Assembly (NCBI GenBank): GCA_028875125.1
Contig: JAPPGC010000012.1
Location: 1-52,856 of the forward strand
Direction of reading: 5' to 3'
From: Bacteroidota bacterium
GTDB lineage: Bacteria > Bacteroidota > Rhodothermia > Rhodothermales > Bin80
DNA length: 52,856 bases
The position numbers and the translations under genes were made by a program. The notes under the pieces are model-generated. The model did not search any database. It worked only from the letters and a program-made list of their open reading frames with translations, and had not been told where the DNA came from. Shown here one piece after another: positions 19,219-28,701 of the stretch. How positions within the stretch are numbered: the stretch's first letter is position 1; every line of letters begins with the position of its first letter.

Positions 19219-20519
19219 TGCCTTTCTCAACAGATACGCGGACATTGCAACCCGGGGATACGTTTGTGGCGATTCGAGGGGAACGCCATGACGGGCATGA
19301 TTTTGTGCAGCAGGCTTTTGATAGAGGGGCATCGGATGCAGTGACCGAACGGAAAATCGCGGGGGTTCGTGAAGACCAGTTAACGATCGTTCCTAATACG
19401 GTAATTCATCTTGCAGAATTGGCTCATGAGAGGGTTGCGCGCGCGCGTGCGCGCGTGGTAGCAATAACCGGTTCAGTAGGAAAAACCACCACGCGCAACG
19501 CGGTCGCTCAGGTCTTGCAGGGTGCTGGCCCGGTGGTTGCTTCAGTTGGCAACCTGAACACCCTCCTGGGCTCATCACTAACTCTGGTGAACAGTGACCT
19601 CAGGTCGAATGCGTGCCTGGTGCTCGAAATGGGTGCCACAAAAAAGGGCGACCTATCGGAGATCACCACCTATTTCAAGCCAGATGTTTCCATTGTGACG
19701 AATGTGCGGGGTGTACACCTGGAAACCTTTGGCTCGCTGGATGGCGTTGAGGAGGCCAAGGGTGAGCTTGTGCGGGCGCTTGGACCTGACGGTATTGCTT
19801 GTTTAAACGCCGATGATCCTCGTACGCGCGCGATGGTCGCCTATTGCAGAGGGGAGCACCTGTTCTTTGGAATTGCTCCAGATGCCCAGATTACGCCTCT
19901 GGATATCACCGCGAACATTTCCCTGTTAGGTGACCATGTAATCTACGTGGCGCTAGCGGCATTTGCAGCAGGGAGAGCAATGGGCATGGAGCCCAAAGTG
20001 ATTAATGAGGCGTTATGCAGGATCAAACCCGAAAAAGGACGACTTAATCGGCTTCCAGGAAAGAGCCAATCCGTTCTCATTGATGACACCTACAACGCCA
20101 GTCCGGATGCGGTAAAGGCTGCTTTGAATGTATTGGATAAACATCCAGCCGAACGCCGTGTCGTATTCCTTGGGGATATGCTGGAGCTGGGGTCTGTTGA
20201 ACATGAGGAGCATTTGTCTGCATTGCGCGAGGCGGCCAGCATAGCCGATTATGTGTATGGGTGTGGGCCCAGAATGCAACTGGCGGTAAATGAGTTGCCT
20301 CCAGAGATAGCCCTAAACGTGCGTGGTTTTCAGAGTTCTAAGGAGATAGCCTCAGAGCTTGTTCGCGGGAGGATATATCGTCCGAAACGGGGGGACGTAA
20401 TCTTGGTGAAGGGTTCGCAAGGGGCACGTATGGAGCGCGTTAGCCGTGCGTTGCTTGCAGAGGATATATCTCCCGAATCTGTATTGCCTCGTCAAACCGC
20501 AGCATGGCTGGCCATTTGA
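19218..20519 (+). CDS. murF: UDP-MurNAc-tripeptide:D-Ala-D-Ala ligase
   Basis: A 433-residue Mur ligase from the ATG at 19218; a reading from 19116 would overlap ddl by 100 nt without conserved content. The N-terminal domain has STDTRTLQPGDTFVAIRGERHDGHDF. The ATP-binding loop is VVAITGSVGKTTTRN, followed by NLNTLLGSSLTL, EMGATKKGDLSEI, and DDTYNASPDAVKAAL in the C-terminal domain. NLNT after the P-loop and DTYNASPDS-like sequence are typical of MurF rather than MurE. It adds D-Ala-D-Ala to UDP-MurNAc-tripeptide. The codons before the P-loop contain an almost pure alternating GC run (about 19436-19457) encoding ARARAR. About 213 nt without a supported feature follow. Confidence 0.93.
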   Translation: MPFSTDTRTLQPGDTFVAIRGERHDGHDFVQQAFDRGASDAVTERKIAGVREDQLTIVPNTVIHLAELAHERVARARARVVAITGSVGKTTTRNAVAQVLQGAGPVVASVGNLNTLLGSSLTLVNSDLRSNACLVLEMGATKKGDLSEITTYFKPDVSIVTNVRGVHLETFGSLDGVEEAKGELVRALGPDGIACLNADDPRTRAMVAYCRGEHLFFGIAPDAQITPLDITANISLLGDHVIYVALAAFAAGRAMGMEPKVINEALCRIKPEKGRLNRLPGKSQSVLIDDTYNASPDAVKAALNVLDKHPAERRVVFLGDMLELGSVEHEEHLSALREAASIADYVYGCGPRMQLAVNELPPEIALNVRGFQSSKEIASELVRGRIYRPKRGDVILVKGSQGARMERVSRALLAEDISPESVLPRQTAAWLAI

Positions 20520-20732
20520 TCGAACAAGCATAGCAGATCTCCGTTTAAGCTACGCATTACGGAATGTGTCCGTGTTGGGGGTTCATTCGGCGCCGAAACC
20601 AGTCGTTTCCAGTGTTCTGATAGATTCAGGAGTTTGGTGGTTGCCGCGCTGTGCAAATCGAATCCCGCCTGCGGTGGTACCGGAAACGGATTTTTTGGGT
20701 CTTGTGATCGTCCTGATGCCTTTAGATTTGGC

Positions 20733-21788
20733 ATGTTAAAAGATATTCTCGGTGTACTGCTTGATCATCAGCGGTTCGTGATCACTACCCACCAGCGCCC
20801 TGACGGAGATGCAATTGGTTCACAGATAGCACTCGGCAGATTTCTGGAGAAATTGGGCAAGGAAGTGGTCATGTTCAATTCCGATCCGGTTCCTCCCAGG
20901 TTAGACTGGATGCCCGGTTCAGGGGCAATACGAACGGGCGATACCCAAGCCAACCGAAATGCGATAGTTGGCACTGATGTTGTTGTGGTTGTAGACACGA
21001 ACAGCCGTGATCGATTGGGGCGGACTGTTCGGAATGCCCTTCGCCATTACAACGGGCCCGTATTGTTGATTGATCATCATACAGGACCGGAGTCCTGGTT
21101 CACATGGATGTTGCGTGACGAACATGCGGCAGCCACTGGTGCACTTATTTATGATCTGATTTGCACGCACGACGCTGATTTGATTGATGTGGAGATTGCG
21201 ACCGCCCTGTACACAGCAATTATGACAGATTCGGGATCTTTTCGATTTGCTGCGGTGACTTCTGCTGTTCACGGCATGGCCGCAGATCTACTTGATCGCG
21301 GGAGCTATTCTCCTTCGGAAGTATACGCTGGCGTTTATGAAAACCACACGCCCTCCTGGCCTCCCTTTCTGGCGATGGTACTCCGGAGCTTCACCTTGTT
21401 GTATGACGGTGTGCTTGCCTATCTCACCGTTACACCACACATGCTCAAGGCTGCAGGCATTGATTACAGTGAAGTAGAGGGTCTATCCGAATTTGCAATG
21501 TCAGTCGCAGGTGTAAAGGCTACCCTGATCTTCACAGAAACGAAGCACGGGACTAAGGTCAGTTTTCGCTCTAAAGGTGACCTGTGTGTAGATGTGTGGG
21601 CGCAGGCCTACGGAGGTGGGGGACATCAGAATGCATCTGGAGCATTCCTGAAGGATCAATCAATCAGGACCGCCGTGACGAATGTCCTGGAATCTGCTCC
21701 GCGTTTTCTGGGGATTGAGGACATCAACGATATGGTTTTAGCCGAAGAAGACCAAGCCTATTTTAAAGCATTGTCCAGCTCGAACTAA
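20733..21788 (+). CDS. nrnA: DHH/DHHA1 phosphoesterase (NrnA-like oligoribonuclease/pAp phosphatase)
   Basis: A 351-residue protein from the ATG at 20733 (MLKDILGVLLDHQRF); upstream codons to 20634 lack conserved content. Motifs in order: THQRPDGDAIGSQIAL (DHH motif I, D-x-D), VVVVDTNSRDRLG, LLIDHHTGPE (the DHH motif), IMTDSGSFRF, and in the DHHA1 domain YGGGGHQNASGAF. NrnA-family enzymes degrade 2-5 nt RNA leftovers and dephosphorylate pAp; some relatives hydrolyse c-di-AMP or pApA. The sequence does not separate these. The stop overlaps the next ATG (TAATG), so it is coupled with the aminopeptidase. Confidence 0.88.
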   Translation: MLKDILGVLLDHQRFVITTHQRPDGDAIGSQIALGRFLEKLGKEVVMFNSDPVPPRLDWMPGSGAIRTGDTQANRNAIVGTDVVVVVDTNSRDRLGRTVRNALRHYNGPVLLIDHHTGPESWFTWMLRDEHAAATGALIYDLICTHDADLIDVEIATALYTAIMTDSGSFRFAAVTSAVHGMAADLLDRGSYSPSEVYAGVYENHTPSWPPFLAMVLRSFTLLYDGVLAYLTVTPHMLKAAGIDYSEVEGLSEFAMSVAGVKATLIFTETKHGTKVSFRSKGDLCVDVWAQAYGGGGHQNASGAFLKDQSIRTAVTNVLESAPRFLGIEDINDMVLAEEDQAYFKALSSSN

Positions 21789-23287
21789 TGAAAGTTTCAG
21801 TCACTACACTCAGCCTCCAGGATTTGGATGTAGATCTGCTCATCCTTCCGATTGGGCATATGATGGCGAAGGCGCGTGCCCTCCAGATCGGTGGGCCGAT
21901 AGGAGCTGCACTTTCGAGCGCGCTCATAGACTTCGAGGGCAAACCGGGAGAAACACTATTGTGTTATCCCACCGAAGGACGCGCTCGCAGGGTCGCCATG
22001 GTTGGCTTGGGAGATCCCTATGATATTGATCGTGAGGGACTACGGAAAGCTGCCGCTGATGGAAATCGCGTGGCAATGCAGACCAAGGCTTCCACTGTTG
22101 CATTGTGTCTGCCTGAATCAGGTATTGATGCAGAAGCAGCGGGACAGTCATTGGTGGAAGGCTATGTGTTGGCCGCTTATGAATTTGATCGATACAAGAC
22201 TGATTCAGGTGAACTAAGGTCCGGTACAGAGCGATTGGTACTGCATGCGTCAGGTGATGAAAAATCTGCCCGACGCGGTGCAGAGCGGGGACGGGTTGAG
22301 GCAGAATCAACCATCACTGCACGCGATTTGGTCAACCTGTCTCCACATGAAAAGACCCCCACACTTCTTGGCAAGATCGTTGAACGGTCAGGCCGTAAGT
22401 ACGGCTACGAGGTGTCGGTCTGGAATAAGTCAGACATCGAAAAAGAGAAGATGGGAGGGCTCCTGGGTGTCAATCGGGGTAGCGTTGAGCCGCCAGTCCT
22501 CATTGAAATGACCTGGAACCCCAGCAAAGCAAGTAACTCTCGACCAGTTGTGCTTGTGGGCAAGGGGATCGTTTTTGATACAGGAGGCTTGTCACTCAAG
22601 CCGACAAAAAACTCCATGGATCACATGAAGGCCGATATGGCAGGTGGAGCCGCAGTGATCGGCGCAATGGAGGCAATAGCCCGCTTGGATATTCCATTGT
22701 ATGTGATCGGTTTAGTCCCGGCAACAGATAACCGTCCGGGGGAGGACGCCTACGTCCCTGGGGATGTGCTGCGAATGCACTCGGGGATGACCGTCGAGGT
22801 ATTGAATACGGACGCGGAAGGGCGCCTGATTCTCGCAGATGTCCTGTCGTACGCGAAACTATACCGCCCCGAAATCGTGATTGATCTGGCCACACTTACA
22901 GGTGCACAGGTTGTAGCACTGGGGAGTCAGGTCGCAGCCGTTATGACACAGCAGGATGAGGACGCCGATGAGCGTTTAGACACCATGATGACAGTGGGTA
23001 ATCGAACTGGGGATCTGCTCCATCCAATGCCTATGCATGCCCACTACGCCAATGCACTCAAAAGCGAGGTCGCCGACATAAAAAATATCGGCGATCGTGA
23101 AGCAGGATCTATTACAGCTGCGAAGTTTCTTGAGCGCTTTGTGGACTACCCCTGGGTTCATGTTGACATAGCGGGACCAGCATTCCTCAAGAAGTCACTT
23201 CCCTATAAGCCGGCTGGAGGAACTGGTTTTGGTGTGCGGCTTCTGACGGAATTTGTCCGCGATTACGCCTACCCTAAGAAGCGTTAG
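21788..23287 (+). CDS. pepA: Leucyl aminopeptidase (M17)
   Basis: A 499-residue cytosolic aminopeptidase of the usual M17 length. The C-terminal catalytic half has VGKGIVFDTGGLSLKPT with the metal-binding Lys and Asp, MKADMAGGAAV, and the family signature NTDAEGRLILADVL with Asp and Glu ligands and the catalytic Arg. SITAAKFLERFV and HVDIAGPAF follow near the end. It removes N-terminal residues from peptides using two divalent metals. The first half is the less conserved macro-like domain. It overlaps the DHH gene by one nt and pdxA begins 4 nt after its stop, so it sits inside the same transcription unit. Confidence 0.94.
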   Translation: MKVSVTTLSLQDLDVDLLILPIGHMMAKARALQIGGPIGAALSSALIDFEGKPGETLLCYPTEGRARRVAMVGLGDPYDIDREGLRKAAADGNRVAMQTKASTVALCLPESGIDAEAAGQSLVEGYVLAAYEFDRYKTDSGELRSGTERLVLHASGDEKSARRGAERGRVEAESTITARDLVNLSPHEKTPTLLGKIVERSGRKYGYEVSVWNKSDIEKEKMGGLLGVNRGSVEPPVLIEMTWNPSKASNSRPVVLVGKGIVFDTGGLSLKPTKNSMDHMKADMAGGAAVIGAMEAIARLDIPLYVIGLVPATDNRPGEDAYVPGDVLRMHSGMTVEVLNTDAEGRLILADVLSYAKLYRPEIVIDLATLTGAQVVALGSQVAAVMTQQDEDADERLDTMMTVGNRTGDLLHPMPMHAHYANALKSEVADIKNIGDREAGSITAAKFLERFVDYPWVHVDIAGPAFLKKSLPYKPAGGTGFGVRLLTEFVRDYAYPKKR

Positions 23288-23291
23288 TCCC

Positions 23292-24308
23292 GTGCCAACG
23301 GAATCAACAAAACGCATACGCGTGGCTATTACTCTCGGGGATCCCAACGGAATTGGCCCGGAAGTAATACTCAAGTGTTTGGATGATCCCCTAGTCCAGA
23401 GCAGGACAGTGCCGATTGTTGTTGGACCGCCAGAAGTTCTTCGTATTCATGCGAAGAAGATGGGTAGGCGCCTGCCTCCCTTGGTTGAGAACCTGGAAGG
23501 GAAAGCACCTAAGGGTGCCATTCGGATATCTGATACAAGCCAAGAGGCCCAGACCGTCGTGGAAATGGGCAAATTGACGCCTCGGGGAGGTAACATGGCA
23601 ATGTTTGCAGTAGATGAGGGGCTCCGGCTTGTTCAGGAGGGTACTGCTAGCGCGTTAGTGACTGGACCGATTTCCAAGTTAGCGATTGTTCGTGCGGGCT
23701 ATAACTTTCCGGGTCATACAGAATATTTGGCCAAAAAGCTGAAGGCGAAGGAGCATGTCATGATGATGGTAGCAAAAAGTCTCCGCATCAGTCTGGCCAC
23801 AGGGCATATCCCCCTCAAGCAGGTATCGGAACGGGTGACTGTAAATGGGCTGATAGCAAAACTCAAACGTGTGAAAGCATCACTGGTACAGGATTTTGGC
23901 ATCATACATCCCAGGATTGCCATTCTCGGCCTCAATCCACACGCCGGTGAAGATGGTGTGCTTGGGACGGAGGAAACAGAAGTCATCATTGATGCTATCA
24001 AGGGGGCCGGCAGGCGCAGTATTGTAGCGCTCGGACCATTCCCCGCGGACGGGTTCTTTGGAAGCAGGCAGTATTGTGGCTATGATGGAATTATGGCTAT
24101 GTACCACGATCAGGGACTCATCCCGTTTAAGACGCTTTCTTTTGGAAGTGGTGTGAACTTTACGGCGGGGTTGCCAATTGTACGCACCTCGCCCGACCAT
24201 GGAACTGCGTTTGGGATCGCAGGTCAGGATCGGGCTGATGCAGGCAGCATGATTCAAGCTGTCCTCTTAGCCGCTTCGGTTGTCGAGCAGCGCGAGCGAC
24301 AGAATTAA
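23292..24308 (+). CDS. pdxA: 4-hydroxythreonine-4-phosphate dehydrogenase
   Basis: From the GTG at 23292 the protein is 338 residues, the usual PdxA length; a start at 23253 would overlap the aminopeptidase by 35 nt. Motifs: ITLGDPNGIGPEVILK at the N-terminus, GPISKLAI, FPGHTEYLAKK with a metal-binding His, LGLNPHAGEDG with a second His, and MYHDQGLIPFKTLSF with the third. It oxidises 4-phosphohydroxy-L-threonine in the DXP-independent part of pyridoxal phosphate synthesis, or acts in the PdxA2 branch on sugar acids. The full motif set fits the biosynthetic enzyme. No other pdx gene is in the window. A 50-bp gap separates it from the symporter gene. Confidence 0.92.
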   Translation: MPTESTKRIRVAITLGDPNGIGPEVILKCLDDPLVQSRTVPIVVGPPEVLRIHAKKMGRRLPPLVENLEGKAPKGAIRISDTSQEAQTVVEMGKLTPRGGNMAMFAVDEGLRLVQEGTASALVTGPISKLAIVRAGYNFPGHTEYLAKKLKAKEHVMMMVAKSLRISLATGHIPLKQVSERVTVNGLIAKLKRVKASLVQDFGIIHPRIAILGLNPHAGEDGVLGTEETEVIIDAIKGAGRRSIVALGPFPADGFFGSRQYCGYDGIMAMYHDQGLIPFKTLSFGSGVNFTAGLPIVRTSPDHGTAFGIAGQDRADAGSMIQAVLLAASVVEQRERQN

Positions 24309-24358
24309 ATTGAGTGGTGTGTATATTCAGAACCTAATTATCTAAAAGTCTTGTCGAC

Positions 24359-26086
24359 ATGGAAGTTTTTGTGAGTGTTCAGCAGTTCATTGACAACATA
24401 CTCGCCTACCCGCTGCTGATTATGCTGGTGGGGACGGGAATATTTTTGACCATCAGGCTTGGCTTTATTCAGTTTCGCCAGTTTGGACATGGGATTAAGG
24501 TTGCCACGGGCAAATACGATGATCCCGAAGATGCAGGGGATGTATCGCATTTTCAGGCCCTCACAACAGCTCTGTCAGCGACAGTGGGGATTGGTAATAT
24601 TGCAGGTGTAGCCCTGGCTATCCACTGGGGCGGTCCAGGTGCGATATTCTGGATGTGGATAACAGCTCTTCTGGGTATGTGTACCAAATATACTGAAGTA
24701 ACGCTGGCCCAACGTTACCGTGTCGTAGATAAGTCCGGGAGTAAACTGGTGGGTACGATATCAGGCGGTCCCATGTACTACATCGAGTATGGACTGGGCA
24801 AGGCTTTCAAGCCACTCGCGATGCTGGTTGCCGGGGCCATGATTCTGGTTGCATTCATGACTGGCAATGCGATCCAGGCCAACACTGTTTCGGATCTGAT
24901 GAACAGTGAGTTTGGCATCTCAACGTGGATAACGGGTAGTTTGACGGCTGCCGTAGTTGCGCTAGTGATCCTTGGCGGTATATCACGGATTGGACGTGTG
25001 ACCGGGATTCTCGCCCCAGTCATGGGCCTCCTGTATGTTTTGGGAGGCGTAGTTATTCTGGCAATCAACTATGACGGGGTATTTCCGGCGCTGGCAAGCA
25101 TATTCACTGAAGCATTCAACCCCACCGCTGGTGTTGCGGGTACTGGAATTGGTATCCTCATACAGACAATCCTCTGGGGAGTCAGACGTGGACTGTTCTC
25201 GAATGAAGCAGGGCAGGGGTCTGCACCGATAGCACACTCCGCGGCAAAGACGCAAGAGCCGGTTTCTGAGGGCGCGGTGGCACTTCTGGAGCCTTTCATT
25301 GATACCATTGTCATCTGTACAATCACGGCATTGGTTGTGCTCACCACTGGTGTGTGGAATAGTACAACCGAAACAGCTCTTACCCTTGGAGAAGGGGACC
25401 TATCCTATGTTGAAGAGGTTGGGGGCAGGAATCAGCCCGTTGCCAGTGAGGATATACCAGTTGAAATCATGATTGACCAGGGTGTTCCCATACCTGGCGC
25501 GAGTGATGGAATCATGTTCGCCTGGCATGAGGTTCCGGTGGAAGCATTCTTTATTGACCAGGAGCAGACGATACCCTTTACGGGCCTGATTGATACGCAA
25601 GCGGGTGTCGCCATCGCTGAAGGAGACGGAACAGAGTACTCCACACTCTATGGACCGGCCGTGGAAAATGGTGCGCCCATGACAGCCTTGGCGTTCCAGG
25701 AGGGACTCGGGGATATTGGAAAGTATCTGGTGATCCTTTGCGTTTTCTTATTTGCGATATCAACAGCCATCTCGTGGAGTTATTATGGAGATCGTTGTTC
25801 CATGTATCTCTTCGGTAAGTCGTCTATTCTTCCATATAAACTAGTGTTTGTGGTCATGCATTTCGTTGGCGCGGTGGCAGGCTTGAACACGATTTGGGGT
25901 ATCGGAGACACGGCTATTGCATTGCTGACGATCCCGAACGTGGTGGCATTGCTGTTATTGTCTGGAATTGCGAAGAAGTTGACGGATGACTATTTCAATG
26001 CTTTCAAACCCGGCATATCCAGGGAAGAGTACCTCACTGTTGCCCGGACGCGTGTCAATAAGCATGAATCTGGATCCGAGATTTAG
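24359..26086 (+). CDS. Sodium:alanine symporter (AGCS family) with a large loop insertion
   Basis: A 575-residue inner-membrane transporter of the alanine-or-glycine:cation symporter family. Family hallmarks are VGTGIFLTIRLGFIQ at the start, TALSATVGIGNIAGVA, GGPGAIFWMW, CTKYTEVTLAQRYR, GGPMYYIE, NEAGQGSAPIAHSAAK and ISWSYYGDRC. It probably imports alanine or glycine with Na+. The usual length is about 450-480 residues. The extra length sits between the conserved TGVWN (about residue 332) and TALAF (about residue 442): roughly 90-95 soluble, acidic residues replacing a short loop. The fold elsewhere looks intact. It lies 18 nt upstream of nhaC, and both are sodium-coupled. Confidence 0.9.
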   Translation: MEVFVSVQQFIDNILAYPLLIMLVGTGIFLTIRLGFIQFRQFGHGIKVATGKYDDPEDAGDVSHFQALTTALSATVGIGNIAGVALAIHWGGPGAIFWMWITALLGMCTKYTEVTLAQRYRVVDKSGSKLVGTISGGPMYYIEYGLGKAFKPLAMLVAGAMILVAFMTGNAIQANTVSDLMNSEFGISTWITGSLTAAVVALVILGGISRIGRVTGILAPVMGLLYVLGGVVILAINYDGVFPALASIFTEAFNPTAGVAGTGIGILIQTILWGVRRGLFSNEAGQGSAPIAHSAAKTQEPVSEGAVALLEPFIDTIVICTITALVVLTTGVWNSTTETALTLGEGDLSYVEEVGGRNQPVASEDIPVEIMIDQGVPIPGASDGIMFAWHEVPVEAFFIDQEQTIPFTGLIDTQAGVAIAEGDGTEYSTLYGPAVENGAPMTALAFQEGLGDIGKYLVILCVFLFAISTAISWSYYGDRCSMYLFGKSSILPYKLVFVVMHFVGAVAGLNTIWGIGDTAIALLTIPNVVALLLLSGIAKKLTDDYFNAFKPGISREEYLTVARTRVNKHESGSEI

Positions 26087-26104
26087 ATTAGCCTGAAGAA
26101 GAGG

Positions 26105-27562
26105 ATGGAACGGAAGCCCAGCATTTGGCAAGCGCTGCTACCTGTAGCGTTCCTCATCCTTTTGCTGATTGCTTCAGTAAACTTTTTCGGTTCGGACGCA
26201 TCATACGGTCCGAACCAGATTGCGCTCATACTTGCTGCTGTTGTAGCTTCGCTGGTTGGGCTGCGCCTCGGGTTCACATGGAAGCAGATGCAGGAAGCCA
26301 TGGTCAAGGGCGTGTCCTTGGCTATGGGAGCGATTTTCATCCTGTTGGTAGTAGGTTCTCTGATTGGCACCTGGATTATGGGGGGGATTGTTCCGACCAT
26401 GATGTATTATGGTCTGCAGATACTGAACCCCACGATCTTTTACACTGCCTGTTGTGTCATTTGCGCGATCGTAGCTGTAGTATCGGGAAGTTCCTGGACT
26501 ACGGTCAGTACAATAGGGATTGCCTTGGTCGGGATTGCAGCGGCATTTGACCTGCATTTGGGGGTTGCGGCGGGGGCGATCATTTCGGGGGCATACTTCG
26601 GGGACAAGCTGTCTCCGTTGTCTGATACGACCAACATGGCGCCTGCCATGGTGGGGACGGAGCTCTTCGTGCATATCCGGCATATGCTCTGGACGACTGT
26701 GCCAAGTATCACGATTGCCTTGATCCTCTTTACAGTGATCGGGTTTGTGCAGCAACCATCGGCGACGGAGGCCTCTGGTCTGTCCGAGATTTTGCTTGCT
26801 CTGGACAGCAGCTATAATCTGGGAGTGCACCTACTAATTCCTGTGGTAGTCGTACTGTTTCTGATTTACAAGAAGATGCCAGCTTTCCCCGCACTTCTTA
26901 TCGGCGCACTGATGGGAGGGATAACTGCAATGGTTTTTCAGCAAGAGGTCGTAATGACTTTTGTGAACGAACCTGATATGCCCCGGATACTGGTGCTGTT
27001 TAAGGGATTCTGGATGGTCATGTTTGGCGAGTTTACTGCAGATACGGGAAATGAGGCGCTCAATGATCTGTTGACCCGGGGTGGGATGGTGAGCATGTTG
27101 GATACAATCTGGCTAGTGGTTTCGGCGATGATGTTTGGTGCTGCGATGGAAAAGACGGGTATACTGGCGGCGATCACTAAAATGATCCTCGGTGCTGCGC
27201 GCAGTGCGGGTAGTCTAATTATGGCTACGCTTTGCACTGCATTAGGACTCAACATCATTGCCGGTGACCAGTACATCTCGATTGTGGTACCTGGCCGTAT
27301 GTATCGGGCGGAATTTGAGAAGCGGGGCTTGCACCCTAAGAATCTTTCCCGCGCCTTGGAGGATTCAGGCACACTTACCTCGGCGTTAATTCCCTGGAAT
27401 ACGTGTGGTGCGTTTATGGCGGCTACTCTCGGTGTGCCCACACTAATTTACTTGCCGTTCGCTTTCTTCAATTACACTAATCCGGTTATCAGTGCCATTT
27501 ACGGGTTCACCGGATTCACAATCATCCCGCTGGAGGACGGCGAAACAGGTGATAGCGACTGA
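26105..27562 (+). CDS. nhaC: NhaC-family Na+/H+ antiporter
   Basis: A 485-residue polytopic membrane protein with about 11-12 hydrophobic segments. The NhaC signature is ISGAYFGDKLSPLSDTTNMAPAMVGT near residues 155-180. SSWTTVSTIG and, later, GDQYISIVVPGRMYR and EDSGTLTSALIPWNTCGAFM are also conserved in the family. It exchanges Na+ for H+ (or acts as a malate/lactate-type antiporter in the same family) and would restore the Na+ gradient used by the adjacent AGCS symporter, fitting a marine lifestyle. It is the last housekeeping-type gene before the defence island; the next ATG is 38 bp downstream. Confidence 0.9.
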   Translation: MERKPSIWQALLPVAFLILLLIASVNFFGSDASYGPNQIALILAAVVASLVGLRLGFTWKQMQEAMVKGVSLAMGAIFILLVVGSLIGTWIMGGIVPTMMYYGLQILNPTIFYTACCVICAIVAVVSGSSWTTVSTIGIALVGIAAAFDLHLGVAAGAIISGAYFGDKLSPLSDTTNMAPAMVGTELFVHIRHMLWTTVPSITIALILFTVIGFVQQPSATEASGLSEILLALDSSYNLGVHLLIPVVVVLFLIYKKMPAFPALLIGALMGGITAMVFQQEVVMTFVNEPDMPRILVLFKGFWMVMFGEFTADTGNEALNDLLTRGGMVSMLDTIWLVVSAMMFGAAMEKTGILAAITKMILGAARSAGSLIMATLCTALGLNIIAGDQYISIVVPGRMYRAEFEKRGLHPKNLSRALEDSGTLTSALIPWNTCGAFMAATLGVPTLIYLPFAFFNYTNPVISAIYGFTGFTIIPLEDGETGDSD

Positions 27563-27600
27563 GTGTTTCCATCTGAATACACACTGGGGATCCCTGCAAA

Positions 27601-28701
27601 ATGATCGACACCCTTAAACTTGAAAACTACAGGGGCTTTGAGAAGTACAAGCTTCGCGAGCTGTCCATGGTGAACTTGCTCGTCGGTCCCAACAACTGCG
27701 GGAAGACCTCGGTTCTCGAAGCGGTCCATCTCCTCGTGTCTCAGGGCGATCCGGATGTGTTGGTTAAATCGTCACAACGACGTTCGGAGTCGTACGCGGT
27801 GGAGGAACAATCGCCAGATACTCCCCACGTGCTACACTATCGCTATCCTCTACACCACCATTTCCATGGGCACAGACTGGAGCCTGGTGTACGTCTTTCT
27901 GTATCCACGGGTGCCGAGCTTGGTCAAGTTCAAATTTACATTGTAGAAGATGAACCCGATGATGCCCCCGATCTCTTTCCAGACTTCTCCGAGGCTGCTC
28001 GACCACTGGCTCTGTTGGTTCAGACTGGAAGCAGCAAAGGTGAAATCCGATTCCCTCTGACCGAAGATGGTTCTCTTGATTGGCGGTTTCGAAGGGTGCG
28101 CCGCCGCTCGGCGAGTCGGCGTCCGAAGCCGCCACCGACTGAGTTCGTGACTGCAGAGTCGCTAAACTCGCGCGATATGGCCGAGTCTTGGAACCAGGTC
28201 AACCGCGAGGGTCGGGAAGCGGAAGTGGTCGAAGCCATGAGGATTCTCCAGAGGGACCTGAAATCAATTTACTTTCCTACCGGTGCTTCATCGAGAGGTG
28301 GTCTCGGTGGTGTCCTGCTGGGCTTTCGGGGCGGCAATCCCCGTGTTCCAATTGGGAGCTATGGTGATGGCATGCGTCGTCTCCTGGCGCTTTCGCTTTC
28401 GTTGGTGCGAGCCACAGATGGGTTTCTCTTGATTGACGAGATCGATACCGGACTTCATTGGACCGTCTTGGAGGAAATGTGGAAGCTCGTTATTGACGCG
28501 GCGATCTCATCGTCGATTCAGGTCTTTGCGACGACCCACAGCCTGGACTGTATCAATGGCCTTGCGACGGTGCTCAAAAAGCGGCAGGACTTGGAGAAAA
28601 AGGTGTCTGTTCAGAAGATCGAACGGCAGCTGGATCACAGCGTGAGCTTTGGTGCGGTAGATATCGTCAAGGCGGCGGACCTCAGTATCGAAATGCGTTG
28701 A
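27601..28701 (+). CDS. OLD/PARIS-type AAA (ABC-like) ATPase of a two-gene defence module
   Basis: A 366-residue ATPase of the AAA_15/AAA_21 (OLD, SMC/Rad50-like) class. It opens with IDTLKLENYRGFEKY and Walker A GPNNCGKTS (residues 29-37). A signature-like GSYGDGMRRLLALSLSL lies near residue 252, Walker B LLIDEID near 276-282, and the H-loop FATTHSLDC near 312. The middle (about 90-230) is variable and may be the sensing insert. Its stop overlaps the ATG of a TOPRIM-like gene by one base (TGATG). ATPase plus TOPRIM partner is the layout of class 4 OLD-like/PARIS systems (AriA-AriB), where the ATPase senses a phage protein and releases the nuclease. Here the partner is DUF3226-like, so PARIS itself is not claimed. 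Confidence 0.85.
   Translation: MIDTLKLENYRGFEKYKLRELSMVNLLVGPNNCGKTSVLEAVHLLVSQGDPDVLVKSSQRRSESYAVEEQSPDTPHVLHYRYPLHHHFHGHRLEPGVRLSVSTGAELGQVQIYIVEDEPDDAPDLFPDFSEAARPLALLVQTGSSKGEIRFPLTEDGSLDWRFRRVRRRSASRRPKPPPTEFVTAESLNSRDMAESWNQVNREGREAEVVEAMRILQRDLKSIYFPTGASSRGGLGGVLLGFRGGNPRVPIGSYGDGMRRLLALSLSLVRATDGFLLIDEIDTGLHWTVLEEMWKLVIDAAISSSIQVFATTHSLDCINGLATVLKKRQDLEKKVSVQKIERQLDHSVSFGAVDIVKAADLSIEMR

Noticed and set aside
20520-20732. Possible tRNA or small RNA between murF and the DHH gene
   Set aside because: A GAATCC-like T-arm fragment is present but no matching acceptor, D-arm or anticodon stem could be built on either strand.
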